This document shows positions 1 through 5,162 of a stretch of DNA of 5,162 bases, piece by piece. This DNA comes from Spirochaetaceae bacterium (GTDB lineage: Bacteria; Spirochaetota; Spirochaetia; Treponematales; Breznakiellaceae). The stretch lies in assembly GCA_031267955.1 (NCBI GenBank), contig JAIRYB010000246.1, positions 1-5,162 of the forward strand, given 5' to 3'. A program made the position numbers and the translations under genes. Positions within the stretch are counted from its first letter, which is position 1; every line of letters starts with the position of its first letter. The notes beneath the pieces were generated by a model. That model ran no database searches and had not been told where the DNA came from. It saw nothing but the letters and a program-made list of their open reading frames with translations.

Positions 1-68
1 GCGGTTATTTGTTCCTCCGTTTCCAGATATTCCGCAGGATCCCATACGGTTGTTTTGACTGGTTTCAT
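1..68 (-). CDS. Antidote protein of a RelE/HigB-type toxin-antitoxin pair (N-terminal fragment)
   Basis: Only the first 22 codons lie in the window; the gene runs off the left edge. The readable N-terminus is MKPVKTTVWDPAEYLETEEQ. The WDPAEYL-x-x-E-E pattern matches the start of the short Xre-like 'addiction module antidote protein' family (HigA-like, usually about 100 residues with a C-terminal helix-turn-helix), which neutralises the partner toxin and represses the operon. The start ATG at 68-66 lies two bases after the toxin stop codon and is preceded by a good Shine-Dalgarno (GAGGGGG, seven bases upstream) inside the toxin's last codons. This is the normal toxin-first order of the family. 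The helix-turn-helix is outside the window, so whether the antidote is intact cannot be judged. The family call rests on a short match plus the adjacent toxin. Confidence 0.72.
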   Translation of the reverse strand, partial: MKPVKTTVWDPAEYLETEEQIT

Positions 69-70
69 GC

Positions 71-232
71 CTATACCCCCTCAAGGTTTTGAGCAATCTG
101 TTTTGCCGCTTCTATATCCCCGCTCTGGGTAGACTTGTCGCCGCCGCAAAGCAGGATAACGATCTCCTGCCCCCTCCGGGCGAAATACACCCGGAAGCCT
201 AGCAGCCTGTTGCACTTGTGGATTTTTTGCAT
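71..232 (-). pseudogene. 5'-truncated RelE/HigB-family (Gp49-like) toxin remnant
   Basis: Read from the only available ATG (232-230), this frame gives 53 residues. The segment GFRVYFARRGQEIVILLCGG followed by DKSTQ and a DIEAAKQIA helix is the diagnostic C-terminal half of the phage-derived Gp49-like / addiction-module killer family. Members are mRNA interferases of the RelE superfamily, usually about 95-110 residues. The N-terminal half (two helices and the first strands) is absent: upstream of codon 'GFRV' (about 199) the residues are not family-like, and the frame meets a stop near 308-310. No Shine-Dalgarno precedes the ATG, and a perfect palindrome overlaps it. I therefore call it a truncated, probably inactive toxin. 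Its stop (73-71) is two bases from the antidote start, so the original operon junction survives. A short active variant is possible but less likely. Confidence 0.75.
76..82 (-). promoter_or_regulatory. Ribosome binding site of the antidote gene
   Basis: The minus strand reads GAGGGGG seven bases before the antidote ATG. It sits inside the last codons (E, G, V) of the toxin frame, so antidote translation can start independently even though the toxin frame is broken. Confidence 0.6.
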
Positions 233-248
233 GAATATGCAAAAAATC
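221..248. repeat. Perfect 12-bp inverted repeat with a 4-base loop
   Basis: GATTTTTTGCAT (221-232) is followed by the loop GAAT and then its exact reverse complement ATGCAAAAAATC (237-248). It lies where the toxin reading frame loses family resemblance and contains that frame's only ATG. With an A/T-rich stem it could be a bidirectional terminator-like hairpin, an operator, or the scar of a small mobile element. The sequence does not decide between these. Confidence 0.8.
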
Positions 249-426
249 CCAATTAATGGGCATGCTTTCGGAGTTTGTAAGGTAAAGGGTAAAAGGACGG
301 CGGATTTTCACCGGGCGCATATCAATTCCCCAGCCTGAAATATCACTTTTCAGTGTCACCCGGCTTTTTTCGTGTGATATGCTTCCGGCGTTCCGGCCGG
401 CGTATGTTCCCGATCTAATAAGGAAT
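233..426. other. Non-coding stretch between tRNA-Leu and the toxin remnant
   Basis: I see no recognisable gene on either strand. The open frames crossing it give products without familiar motifs, and one begins inside the tRNA gene. No clear tRNA terminator and no second copy of the tRNA 3' end were seen by eye. Weak self-complementary bits occur (for example CCGGC/GCCGG near 390-405), but nothing followed by a T-run. It may be eroded DNA from the same insertion event that truncated the toxin. Confidence 0.5.
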
Positions 427-510
427 TGCCCAGAAGAAGACTCGAACTTCCATGCTTTTGAAGGCACTGGTACCTGAAACCAGCGTGTCTACCAATTCCA
501 CCATCTGGGC
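427..510 (-). tRNA. tRNA-Leu, anticodon CAG
   Basis: On the minus strand the gene begins GCCCAGATGGTGG and ends TCTGGGCA. The acceptor stem GCCCAGA/TCTGGGC is a perfect 7 bp. The anticodon stem CTGGT/ACCAG encloses the loop TTCAGGT, giving anticodon CAG, which reads CUG leucine codons. The T-arm is GGAAG-TTCGAGT-CTTCT. A long variable arm between anticodon and T-arms marks it as class II, and the discriminator base is A, as expected for leucine. The 3' CCA is not encoded, so CCA is added after processing. The total length of 84 is normal for tRNA-Leu. The 3' end points toward the toxin-antitoxin remnant; tRNA 3' ends are common integration targets. Confidence 0.96.
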
Positions 511-516
511 CTATTA

Positions 517-546
517 TTTACTGACCATAACAATAGAAAAGATAAA
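517..546 (+). promoter_or_regulatory. Possible divergent promoter of the RNA methyltransferase
   Basis: On the plus strand TTTACT (517-522), an 18-base spacer and GATAAA (541-546) form a weak -35/-10 pair, four of six matches each. If used, transcription would start near 553, which fits an ATG start at 577 better than the GTG at 553. It overlaps the tRNA promoter on the opposite strand. Low confidence because such matches arise by chance in A/T-rich gaps. Confidence 0.3.
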
Positions 547-552
547 AGTCAA
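524..552 (-). promoter_or_regulatory. Sigma70-type promoter of tRNA-Leu
   Basis: The minus strand shows a -35 TTGACT (552-547, five of six consensus bases), a 17-base spacer and a -10 TATGGT (529-524, four of six). The mature tRNA starts 13 bases beyond the -10, which allows a leader of about six bases. Spacing and position are those of a stable-RNA promoter. Confidence 0.65.
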
Positions 553-576
553 GTGGTCCACCACCCTGGATCGGCA

Positions 577-1386
577 ATGACAGAATGGCGATTCCCGGCT
601 ATACTTGCGGCAATGCTTAATAAATTGACAGAAGAACTGGCTGTCTGCGGGTACAATGCCGCGGCGGCTTTGGCGGAATACCATCCCGAAAAGATCAACC
701 GGCTTTTCCTGAGGGAGGATCGGCTGAGGCAGTTCGCCAAACTGTGCAAAAATCTGGCGGAAAGGAAACGGCCTTACAAGCTCTGCGAAGACGCGGAACT
801 GGAACGTATATGCAAGAGCAGCCATCATCAAGGGGTTGTAATCATGATCGAAGAGCCGGTTGTTGCATGGGCGGTTCCGGAAGATATCGATGTTTGGGCC
901 CAGGGTAAAACCGGGCTTGTACTCCACTCGGTGGGAAACGATCACAACCTGGGCGCCATGGTAAGGTCGGCCGCTTTTTTTGACGCGCATTTTGTCGTGA
1001 TCAGTAACGCGGATACCGAGGCCCGGCTTACCACCAGCGCCTACCGCGTTGCCGAGGGGGGCATGGAGCATGTTTGCTTCCGCCGGGTCAAGAGTACCGT
1101 CAACTTCCTCAAAGCGCTGTCAAAACAGGTGATCACCGTCGGCACCGATACCCGCGCCCGGCTGCGTATCCGCGATTTGCGGGCCATAATCCATGAAAAG
1201 GCCCCGGTCTTGCGCGCTGAAAAGCCGGGGGTGGCTATTGTAGTGGGAAACGAGGAATCGGGACTCCCCCCGGAAGTACAGGAACATTGCGCGGCTATTG
1301 TACGCATCCCCGGAATTGGAAATATCGAAAGCCTCAATGTAGCCCAGGCGGCCACAATCTTTCTCCATGAACTCTATGAACTTTGA
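577..1386 (+). CDS. SpoU/TrmH-family 2'-O-ribose RNA methyltransferase
   Basis: Transfers a methyl group from S-adenosylmethionine to a ribose 2'-OH in tRNA or rRNA; the target cannot be read from the sequence. Numbered from the ATG (269 residues), residues 22-92 look like the SpoU substrate-binding domain (VCGYNAAAAL, then HHQGVVIMI). Residues 113-265 form the knotted SPOUT catalytic domain. Motif 1 is HNLGAMVRSA (Asn124, and Arg130 at the catalytic-arginine position), motif 2 GNEESGLP (224-231) with IPGIG (244-248), and motif 3 SLNVAQAA (252-259). All the usual key residues are present. The overall pattern, including AEGGMEH in the middle, reminds me of the E. coli YfiF branch rather than RlmB; this is from memory. 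I chose ATG 577, which has a GGA six bases upstream; a GTG at 553 would add eight residues without a ribosome site. The next gene overlaps its 3' end. Confidence 0.92.
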   Translation: MTEWRFPAILAAMLNKLTEELAVCGYNAAAALAEYHPEKINRLFLREDRLRQFAKLCKNLAERKRPYKLCEDAELERICKSSHHQGVVIMIEEPVVAWAVPEDIDVWAQGKTGLVLHSVGNDHNLGAMVRSAAFFDAHFVVISNADTEARLTTSAYRVAEGGMEHVCFRRVKSTVNFLKALSKQVITVGTDTRARLRIRDLRAIIHEKAPVLRAEKPGVAIVVGNEESGLPPEVQEHCAAIVRIPGIGNIESLNVAQAATIFLHELYEL

Positions 1387-2194
1387 TGCCGCGGCTTTTC
1401 TCCGCGCCCTGGGTACCTTGCCCGGGGAAGGCCCGCGCCCCGCCCTGCTCCTCGGTATCGCCGCCCTGTCGGCGGCAGGGCCGGCAGTTTTGCCGGCATC
1501 ACAGGCCGGTATGTTTGGGGAGCGGCTCGACAGGCGCTACCTCAGGGTCCGCGCCGTTCAGGATGAACTGGGAAAGCTTGATTTTGAAAAGTCAAAACCC
1601 GGCGATTCGCTTGATGACTTTGTATTCGGACAGACCGATTTTTCGATCTATAAAAAAATCATCGCCGGGGAGTTCGATCTTTTCACCAAAGGCCTTGATG
1701 ATTTTGACGACGATTTTTATGCCAGGTTTTTCAGGATGGACAGAAAAAAGACCGGCTCTGTTATCGATTCTGCGTATAAGCGCCTGGGCGCTTTCTATTA
1801 CATAAACCAGGAAAAGCATCTCCACAACCCCCTGCTTATGGCGGTAATGCGGACTCTCCACACATCGCTTGCCTTTAGGCCTATTGTTAGCTATGACGAA
1901 ATTTTGGCTGAATTTACCGGGGTGGTCCGGTATCTTTCCGCAAACAAAGTGGTCGAAGAAAAGCTGTTTCTGCCGGCGCTTCAAAATTTCAGCGCCGTAT
2001 ATTGCGGGCTCATGGAACTGCTCGACGGTTCCGCCGTTCTGCACGGTGACGGCATGGTTACCAATCTTGCTGTCGAATCGCGGCCCGCTCCGGTAACGGA
2101 AGCGGCTCCGGCGGGCAGCGGAAAAAGCCCTGTTCTCAAGGGGATATTTCATCCCAGGGACAAGGCGTATACCATGCGTTTAACCGGAAACTGA
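1367..2194 (+). CDS. Conserved-type hypothetical protein, function unknown
   Basis: I do not recognise this 275-residue protein. Its start overlaps the end of the methyltransferase gene by 20 bases (or 11 if the ATG at 1376 is used), with no clear Shine-Dalgarno, so it is probably translationally coupled. Residues about 18-48 are rich in Ala, Gly, Pro and Leu (GPRPALLLGIAALSAAG) and could be a weak membrane-associated or buried segment. There is no charged n-region or cleavage site typical of a signal peptide. The middle is predicted mostly helical and charged, with an acidic patch GLDDFDDDFYARFFRMD at about 109-125. No catalytic motif or metal site stands out. The long open frame, co-directionality, overlap with a housekeeping gene and a terminator just after its stop support a real gene. 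A role tied to RNA modification is only a guess from position. Confidence 0.8.
   Translation: MNSMNFDAAAFLRALGTLPGEGPRPALLLGIAALSAAGPAVLPASQAGMFGERLDRRYLRVRAVQDELGKLDFEKSKPGDSLDDFVFGQTDFSIYKKIIAGEFDLFTKGLDDFDDDFYARFFRMDRKKTGSVIDSAYKRLGAFYYINQEKHLHNPLLMAVMRTLHTSLAFRPIVSYDEILAEFTGVVRYLSANKVVEEKLFLPALQNFSAVYCGLMELLDGSAVLHGDGMVTNLAVESRPAPVTEAAPAGSGKSPVLKGIFHPRDKAYTMRLTGN
1460..1497 (+). repeat. Two adjacent GC-rich hairpins inside the hypothetical gene
   Basis: GCCGCC-CTGTC-GGCGGC (1460-1476) is followed three bases later by GCCGGCA-GTTT-TGCCGGC (1480-1497). An alternative stem CCCTG/CAGGG (1464-1480) would exclude the first. They fall in the stretch encoding the Ala/Gly-rich segment, so they may be a by-product of GC-rich codons; neither is followed by a T-run. 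Confidence 0.5.
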
Positions 2195-2225
2195 AAACAG
2201 GCCTGCGCGTTTTCCGCCTGTTTTT
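2194..2225 (+). terminator. Rho-independent terminator after the methyltransferase unit
   Basis: AAACAGGC (2195-2202) pairs with GCCTGTTT (2216-2223), extendable by one A-T pair at 2194/2224. The loop is 13 bases and the tail is TTTTTGTTGTT. It begins at the stop codon of the preceding gene and separates the two plus-strand units. Confidence 0.85.
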
Positions 2226-2226
2226 G

Positions 2227-2267
2227 TTGTTCCGGGACTTGTCTCTCTATTATACTTGAGGTATAGG
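2227..2267 (+). promoter_or_regulatory. Candidate promoter region for the lipoprotein unit
   Basis: Two overlapping sigma70-like possibilities are visible: TTGTTC (2227-2232) - 18 bases - TATACT (2251-2256), and TTGTCT (2239-2244) - 17 bases - TATAGG (2262-2267). The first has the better -10, the second the better -35. The position between a terminator and a strong ribosome site makes a promoter here likely, but not which one. Confidence 0.45.
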
Positions 2268-2288
2268 CGGTATTGCGGAGAATTGCCC

Positions 2289-2293
2289 AAGGA
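2289..2293 (+). promoter_or_regulatory. Ribosome binding site of the substrate-binding lipoprotein
   Basis: AAGGA lies ten bases before the ATG at 2304. It supports that start, which also gives a complete lipoprotein signal peptide. Confidence 0.6.
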
Positions 2294-2303
2294 TTTTTAA
2301 AAC

Positions 2304-3551
2304 ATGAAACAGCCGGTTATTATAAAAAAATTTTTATTTGTATCAATTATGGTCGTTTTGGCTTTTTCTTCCTGTGCCGGCGGCGGGCAGGGCCGGCAAG
2401 GCGGTAATTATATTACAATCGGCGTATTGGAACCGCTTACCGGGATACAGGCCGGGGGCGGCAATCTTGAACTTGAAGGGATAGAGCTTGCGCACGAGCT
2501 TAACCCGGCGGTCAAGATCGGCGGAACCCTTTACCAGGTACGCCTTGCCGTGGAAGACGCCAAGTCGGAGCGGGAGGATGCCGTTACGGCGGTACAGATG
2601 CTTGTTGATCGGGAAAAAGCCTCTGTAATACTCGGTTCCTGGGACTCCGGCCTTGCCAGCGCCGCGAGCGATGTAATCCGGAGTAGCAAGGTACCTGCCA
2701 TCGGCATAACCTGTACCGGCCCCCGGATTACCGCCCAAAATGATTATTACTTCCGGATCTGTTTTAACGATGCCAGCCAGGCCAATGCCCTGGCAAAATA
2801 CGCCAATGACGCCCTCGGTAAGCATAAGGGGATTATTATCTACGAGCAGAATAACAGCGCCTTCGAGATTTTGCGCAATGATATTGTTAGGCGTTTTGAA
2901 GAATTTTTTGTCACCTACCGCAGCGGGAGACGGGGGTACAACAGCATTATTGACGAGTTTGAAATTTACGCGGGGGCAAACCAGGATTTTTCCGGTATGC
3001 TGACCGGTGTCAGACAGGATCCGGACGAACTGCCCAGCATCCGGGAACTCAACCCCGATATTATCTTTATCGCGGCGGATTACCAGGAAGCGGTACAGAT
3101 AATAAGGCAGGCAAGGAGACTGGGCCTCAATACTCCCATTATCGGCACGGCGAATCTCGATACTCCCGACTTTTTCGCCGCGGGCGGGGAAAGCCTGGAA
3201 GGCCTGTTCTTTGCCAGCCACTACAACCTGGATGTCGCTTCGACTCCCAGGGCGGCGACCTTTATCCGGGAGTACAAGGCCCGGAACGACAATCTCAATC
3301 CTTCCGCAGTAACCGCCCTGGCCTATGATGGTTATTTGCTTGCCCTGGACGCGATAGAGCGCGCCCAGTCCACAGATTCGGAAAAAATCCGCGCGGCTAT
3401 CGCCGCTACCAGGGGAAACTTTGCCGGGGTGACCGGGCAGATAATACTGGACAGTAACGGGGACGCCCAAAGGAGCGTCTTTATCAAGGCTGTGGAAAAC
3501 GGTAATGTGATTCTCAAGACATCCGTGAATCCCATTAGCGCGCCGCGGTAG
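2304..3551 (+). CDS. ABC transporter substrate-binding lipoprotein, branched-chain amino acid (LivJ/LivK, Peripla_BP_6) type
   Basis: This 415-residue protein should capture a small solute outside the inner membrane and deliver it to an ABC permease. Residues 1-23 are a lipoprotein signal peptide: Lys8-Lys9, a hydrophobic core, then AFSSC with the lipidated cysteine at 24. Phe at -3 is unusual for enterobacteria but accepted in spirochete lipoboxes. A short Gly/Gln linker follows. The type I periplasmic-binding fold starts at about 36 with YITIGVLEPLTG. Family landmarks are VEDAKSE (83-89), the first-lobe ligand loop ILGSWDSGLASAASDVI (109-125), the PAIGITCTGP strand, LNPDIIFIAADYQEAVQIIR in the second lobe, and ALAYDGYLLALDAI near the C-terminus. 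Length is typical of the family. The ligand cannot be deduced: members bind branched-chain amino acids, amides, urea or aromatic compounds. No permease or ATPase gene is adjacent, so it is an orphan here. The downstream gap is only 17 bases. Confidence 0.92.
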   Translation: MKQPVIIKKFLFVSIMVVLAFSSCAGGGQGRQGGNYITIGVLEPLTGIQAGGGNLELEGIELAHELNPAVKIGGTLYQVRLAVEDAKSEREDAVTAVQMLVDREKASVILGSWDSGLASAASDVIRSSKVPAIGITCTGPRITAQNDYYFRICFNDASQANALAKYANDALGKHKGIIIYEQNNSAFEILRNDIVRRFEEFFVTYRSGRRGYNSIIDEFEIYAGANQDFSGMLTGVRQDPDELPSIRELNPDIIFIAADYQEAVQIIRQARRLGLNTPIIGTANLDTPDFFAAGGESLEGLFFASHYNLDVASTPRAATFIREYKARNDNLNPSAVTALAYDGYLLALDAIERAQSTDSEKIRAAIAATRGNFAGVTGQIILDSNGDAQRSVFIKAVENGNVILKTSVNPISAPR

Positions 3552-3568
3552 GAAGCCGGATTCTGCTC

Positions 3569-3775
3569 ATGACGGGGAGGGATTCACAGCCGGCTGAAAA
3601 AGGCCCCGGGCCGAATTGCCTTAAGTGCGCTTATTTTAAAGTCAGCTGGGACCCGGCCCTTCCCCGTTCGTGCGCGGTGTTTGGAATTAAATGCCGGGAT
3701 CTGCCGCAGGCTGAAATTTTCCGGGCCACCGGGACCCGCTGCCCTTTGTTCCGGCTAAACGAAAAACTTAAATGA
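3569..3775 (+). CDS. Small cysteine-rich protein, possible zinc or iron-sulfur binder
   Basis: A 68-residue protein of unknown function. Cysteines are at 17, 20, 35, 42 and 58. Cys17-x2-Cys20 followed by YFKVSWDP, then P-R-S-Cys35-AVFGIK and ATGTRCPLF (Cys58), resembles small uncharacterised proteins from delta-proteobacteria and spirochetes that I recall with a C-x2-C-x-Y/F-F-...-W-D-P...C...FG pattern. Four of the cysteines (17, 20, 35, 58) could ligate one metal ion or cluster; that is inference. There is no signal peptide, so it is cytoplasmic. The ATG has a GGA eight bases upstream and lies 17 bases after the lipoprotein stop. Its TGA stop overlaps the ATG of the radical SAM gene (ATGA), so the two are very probably translated as a coupled pair. 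Some databases may carry odd functional names for such proteins; I would not trust them without experiment. Confidence 0.8.
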   Translation: MTGRDSQPAEKGPGPNCLKCAYFKVSWDPALPRSCAVFGIKCRDLPQAEIFRATGTRCPLFRLNEKLK

Positions 3776-5162
3776 TCTACCTTGTCCAGCCGCCGCTTGT
3801 CCAGCTCAACTCCCCCTATCCGGCCGTCTACTATTTAAGATCGTTTCTGGAAAGACGGGGCTTTCCCTGTACCGTTGCCGACCACTCCATCGCCCTTTTT
3901 GAGCGGGTATTCTGCCCGTCGGGGCTTGAAAAGATATTTGCCCGTGCCAGGGAAGTATTCGGGCATGGAACGAATACTGAAGAAGACGCGGAATCCGGCG
4001 GACCGTATTACGATATCGCGCGTTTTTTATCCGAAGAGGAACGCTGGCGTTCCTGTATAGGAAGACTTACCGCTTTTCTGCGGGGGCAGGACCGGGAATG
4101 GGGCCATCTCCTCACCCTGGCCAACGGGGTCCTGCCCTCGGGCCCCCGCTTTGACGCGGCCCTGGCCTCTTTTGACGGACAGCCGCCGGCCGATGCCGCG
4201 CCGCTTTTGGCGGGAAAACTCCTCGCCGACCTTGCGGGTTTTATTGCCGCCGCCGTGGACAACGCTTTTGCCTTGGTACGCTACCGGGGGAACGGCGTTG
4301 TTGTTACAGATTTCGCCCTGGCGGAACAGGACAGTTCCGGGTACATACTGCGGTGTTTCTACGAACCCTGGCTCCAGGATGAATGGGACAGACTGGAAAA
4401 GGCGGCGGCCTTGCCGTCGGCCTCGCCGGAAACGGAAAGAAACGCTCCCCTGGTTGTCTGCATCAGCATACCCTTCCCCGGTTGCCTTGCCGGGGCCCTT
4501 GCCTGCGCCCGGTCCGCCAGGCAACGTTTCGCCGGCCGCCTTACCGTTATTGCCGGGGGCGGTTTCGTAAATACGGAGCTTCGCTTTGCCGGGGAAAAGG
4601 CCGGCGGCACGGAAATTTTTGATTATTTCGACTACCTTTCCTTTGACAAGGGCTACGGTTCCCTGGAGGCGATTCTGGAACAGGGCGGCAACCGACCGGA
4701 CGGCCCGCTCTATAAAACCATGTACCGCGGCTGCGGCGATCAGCGCGTTGTCGCCGGGCCGGGAATAGCGGGCGGCCCGGATTGCCCCCCGCTGTCCGCG
4801 GAAGATCTGCGCCGGGAGGAAAACGAGCAAGAAGCGGTCAGGACCGTTTTCCCCGATTATACCGGCACGGATTTTTCCCGTTACTGCTACCCGGTGGACG
4901 ATGTGAACCCCATGCACCGGCTCTGGTCGGACGGCCACTGGCTCAAGGCATACCTTGCCTATGGCTGCTACTGGCACGCCTGCGCCTTCTGCGATGTTAC
5001 CCTGGACTACATACGCGATTTTGCGCCCGCCGACCCTGACGCCCTGTTCGCCCATCTTCTGGATCAGGCGGAAAAAACCGGCGTCCGGGGCGTACACTTT
5101 GTGGACGAGGCCGCCCCGGCCTCCTCGCTGCTGCGATTCGCGGAACTCAACCGGGCGGCGGG
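3772..5162 (+). CDS. Cobalamin-binding-type radical SAM enzyme with CX4CX2C motif (3' end outside window)
   Basis: The frame is open from the ATG to the last base: 463 full codons, C-terminus missing. Residues 1-40 (IYLVQPPL, PYPAVYYLRSFLERRGF, VADHS) match the first half of the Rossmann-like B12-binding domain of BchE-type radical SAM proteins. Residues 224-305 (PLVVCISIPF, LTVIAGGGFVNTEL, FDYLSFDKGYGSLEAIL) look like the second half. Between them lies an insert of about 175 residues without recognised motifs. The usual DxHxxG cobalamin-ligand motif is not seen, which is common in this class. The cluster motif is C399-YWHA-C404-AF-C407, that is CX4CX2C rather than CX3CX2C, preceded by YLAYG and followed by DVTLDYIRDF. 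VHFVDEAAP (about 441-449) fits the strand-DE element of the SAM barrel. Such enzymes cleave SAM reductively and often do C-methylation or ring chemistry; the substrate here is unknown. The ATGA start overlaps the small cysteine protein's stop, and no separate ribosome site is seen. Confidence 0.88.
   Translation, partial: MIYLVQPPLVQLNSPYPAVYYLRSFLERRGFPCTVADHSIALFERVFCPSGLEKIFARAREVFGHGTNTEEDAESGGPYYDIARFLSEEERWRSCIGRLTAFLRGQDREWGHLLTLANGVLPSGPRFDAALASFDGQPPADAAPLLAGKLLADLAGFIAAAVDNAFALVRYRGNGVVVTDFALAEQDSSGYILRCFYEPWLQDEWDRLEKAAALPSASPETERNAPLVVCISIPFPGCLAGALACARSARQRFAGRLTVIAGGGFVNTELRFAGEKAGGTEIFDYFDYLSFDKGYGSLEAILEQGGNRPDGPLYKTMYRGCGDQRVVAGPGIAGGPDCPPLSAEDLRREENEQEAVRTVFPDYTGTDFSRYCYPVDDVNPMHRLWSDGHWLKAYLAYGCYWHACAFCDVTLDYIRDFAPADPDALFAHLLDQAEKTGVRGVHFVDEAAPASSLLRFAELNRAA

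Noticed and set aside
135..338. Plus-strand open frame of 67 codons over the palindrome
   Set aside because: Antisense to the toxin remnant, no ribosome site, no family resemblance; the later ATGs at 231 and 237 give an equally anonymous peptide.
81..467. Minus-strand open frame of 128 codons
   Set aside because: It starts inside the tRNA-Leu gene, runs in a different frame across the toxin remnant, and its product has no recognisable motif.
553..576. GTG start at 553 for the methyltransferase
   Set aside because: It would add eight residues not needed by the family and lacks a ribosome site; ATG 577 has GGA at a usable distance.
514..1071. Minus-strand open frame of 185 codons
   Set aside because: Antisense of the methyltransferase gene, whose motifs are clear on the plus strand. 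Its start has no supporting context.
2343..3470. Minus-strand open frame of 375 codons
   Set aside because: Lies entirely opposite the lipoprotein gene. The composition is Gly/Arg/Pro-rich, as expected from an antisense frame in GC-rich coding DNA.
4027..5097. Minus-strand open frame of 356 codons
   Set aside because: Opposite the radical SAM gene, whose cysteine motif and B12-type segments identify the true strand. The antisense product is low-complexity Gly/Arg-rich.
1..5162. CRISPR array, insertion-sequence transposase, or riboswitch
   Set aside because: I looked for spaced direct repeats, transposase motifs and conserved aptamer cores and saw none. The 109-base gap before 2304 holds only a terminator, promoter candidates and a ribosome site.

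Overview
The window looks like part of a moderately GC-rich spirochete chromosome, most likely a host-associated Treponema-type organism. The assignment is inferred from the relaxed spirochete-style lipobox (Phe at -3) of the lipoprotein at 2304-3551, the mixed codon use, and genes that match my memory of treponemal conserved proteins. No taxonomic marker was searched, so confidence is moderate.

Region 1 (1-426, minus strand) holds the remains of a type II toxin-antitoxin locus. It has the 3' half of a RelE/HigB-like (Gp49-like) toxin at 71-232, missing its N-terminal half. Two bases later comes the start of its antidote gene (68 down to 1), which leaves the window. A perfect 12-bp palindrome (221-248) sits at the broken toxin end. 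Positions 233-426 hold no gene I can support. Region 2 (427-552, minus) is a complete tRNA-Leu(CAG) gene with a good sigma70-type promoter; its 3' end faces the toxin-antitoxin remnant.

Region 3 (577-2225, plus) is a two-gene unit: a SpoU/TrmH-family 2'-O-ribose RNA methyltransferase, then an overlapping gene for a 275-residue protein I do not recognise. It closes with a clear rho-independent terminator.

Region 4 (2227-5162, plus) is a second unit: a branched-chain-amino-acid-type ABC substrate-binding lipoprotein with no permease beside it, a 68-residue cysteine-rich protein, and (sharing an ATGA overlap) a large cobalamin-binding-type radical SAM enzyme cut by the window end. The radical SAM gene is open from 3772 to the last base and carries a CX4CX2C cluster motif instead of CX3CX2C.

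The methyltransferase and tRNA are housekeeping RNA functions. The left edge looks like a decayed accessory insertion downstream of a tRNA. The most promising material for new biology is the coupled pair of small cysteine protein and B12/radical SAM enzyme, possibly co-transcribed with the orphan solute-binding lipoprotein.
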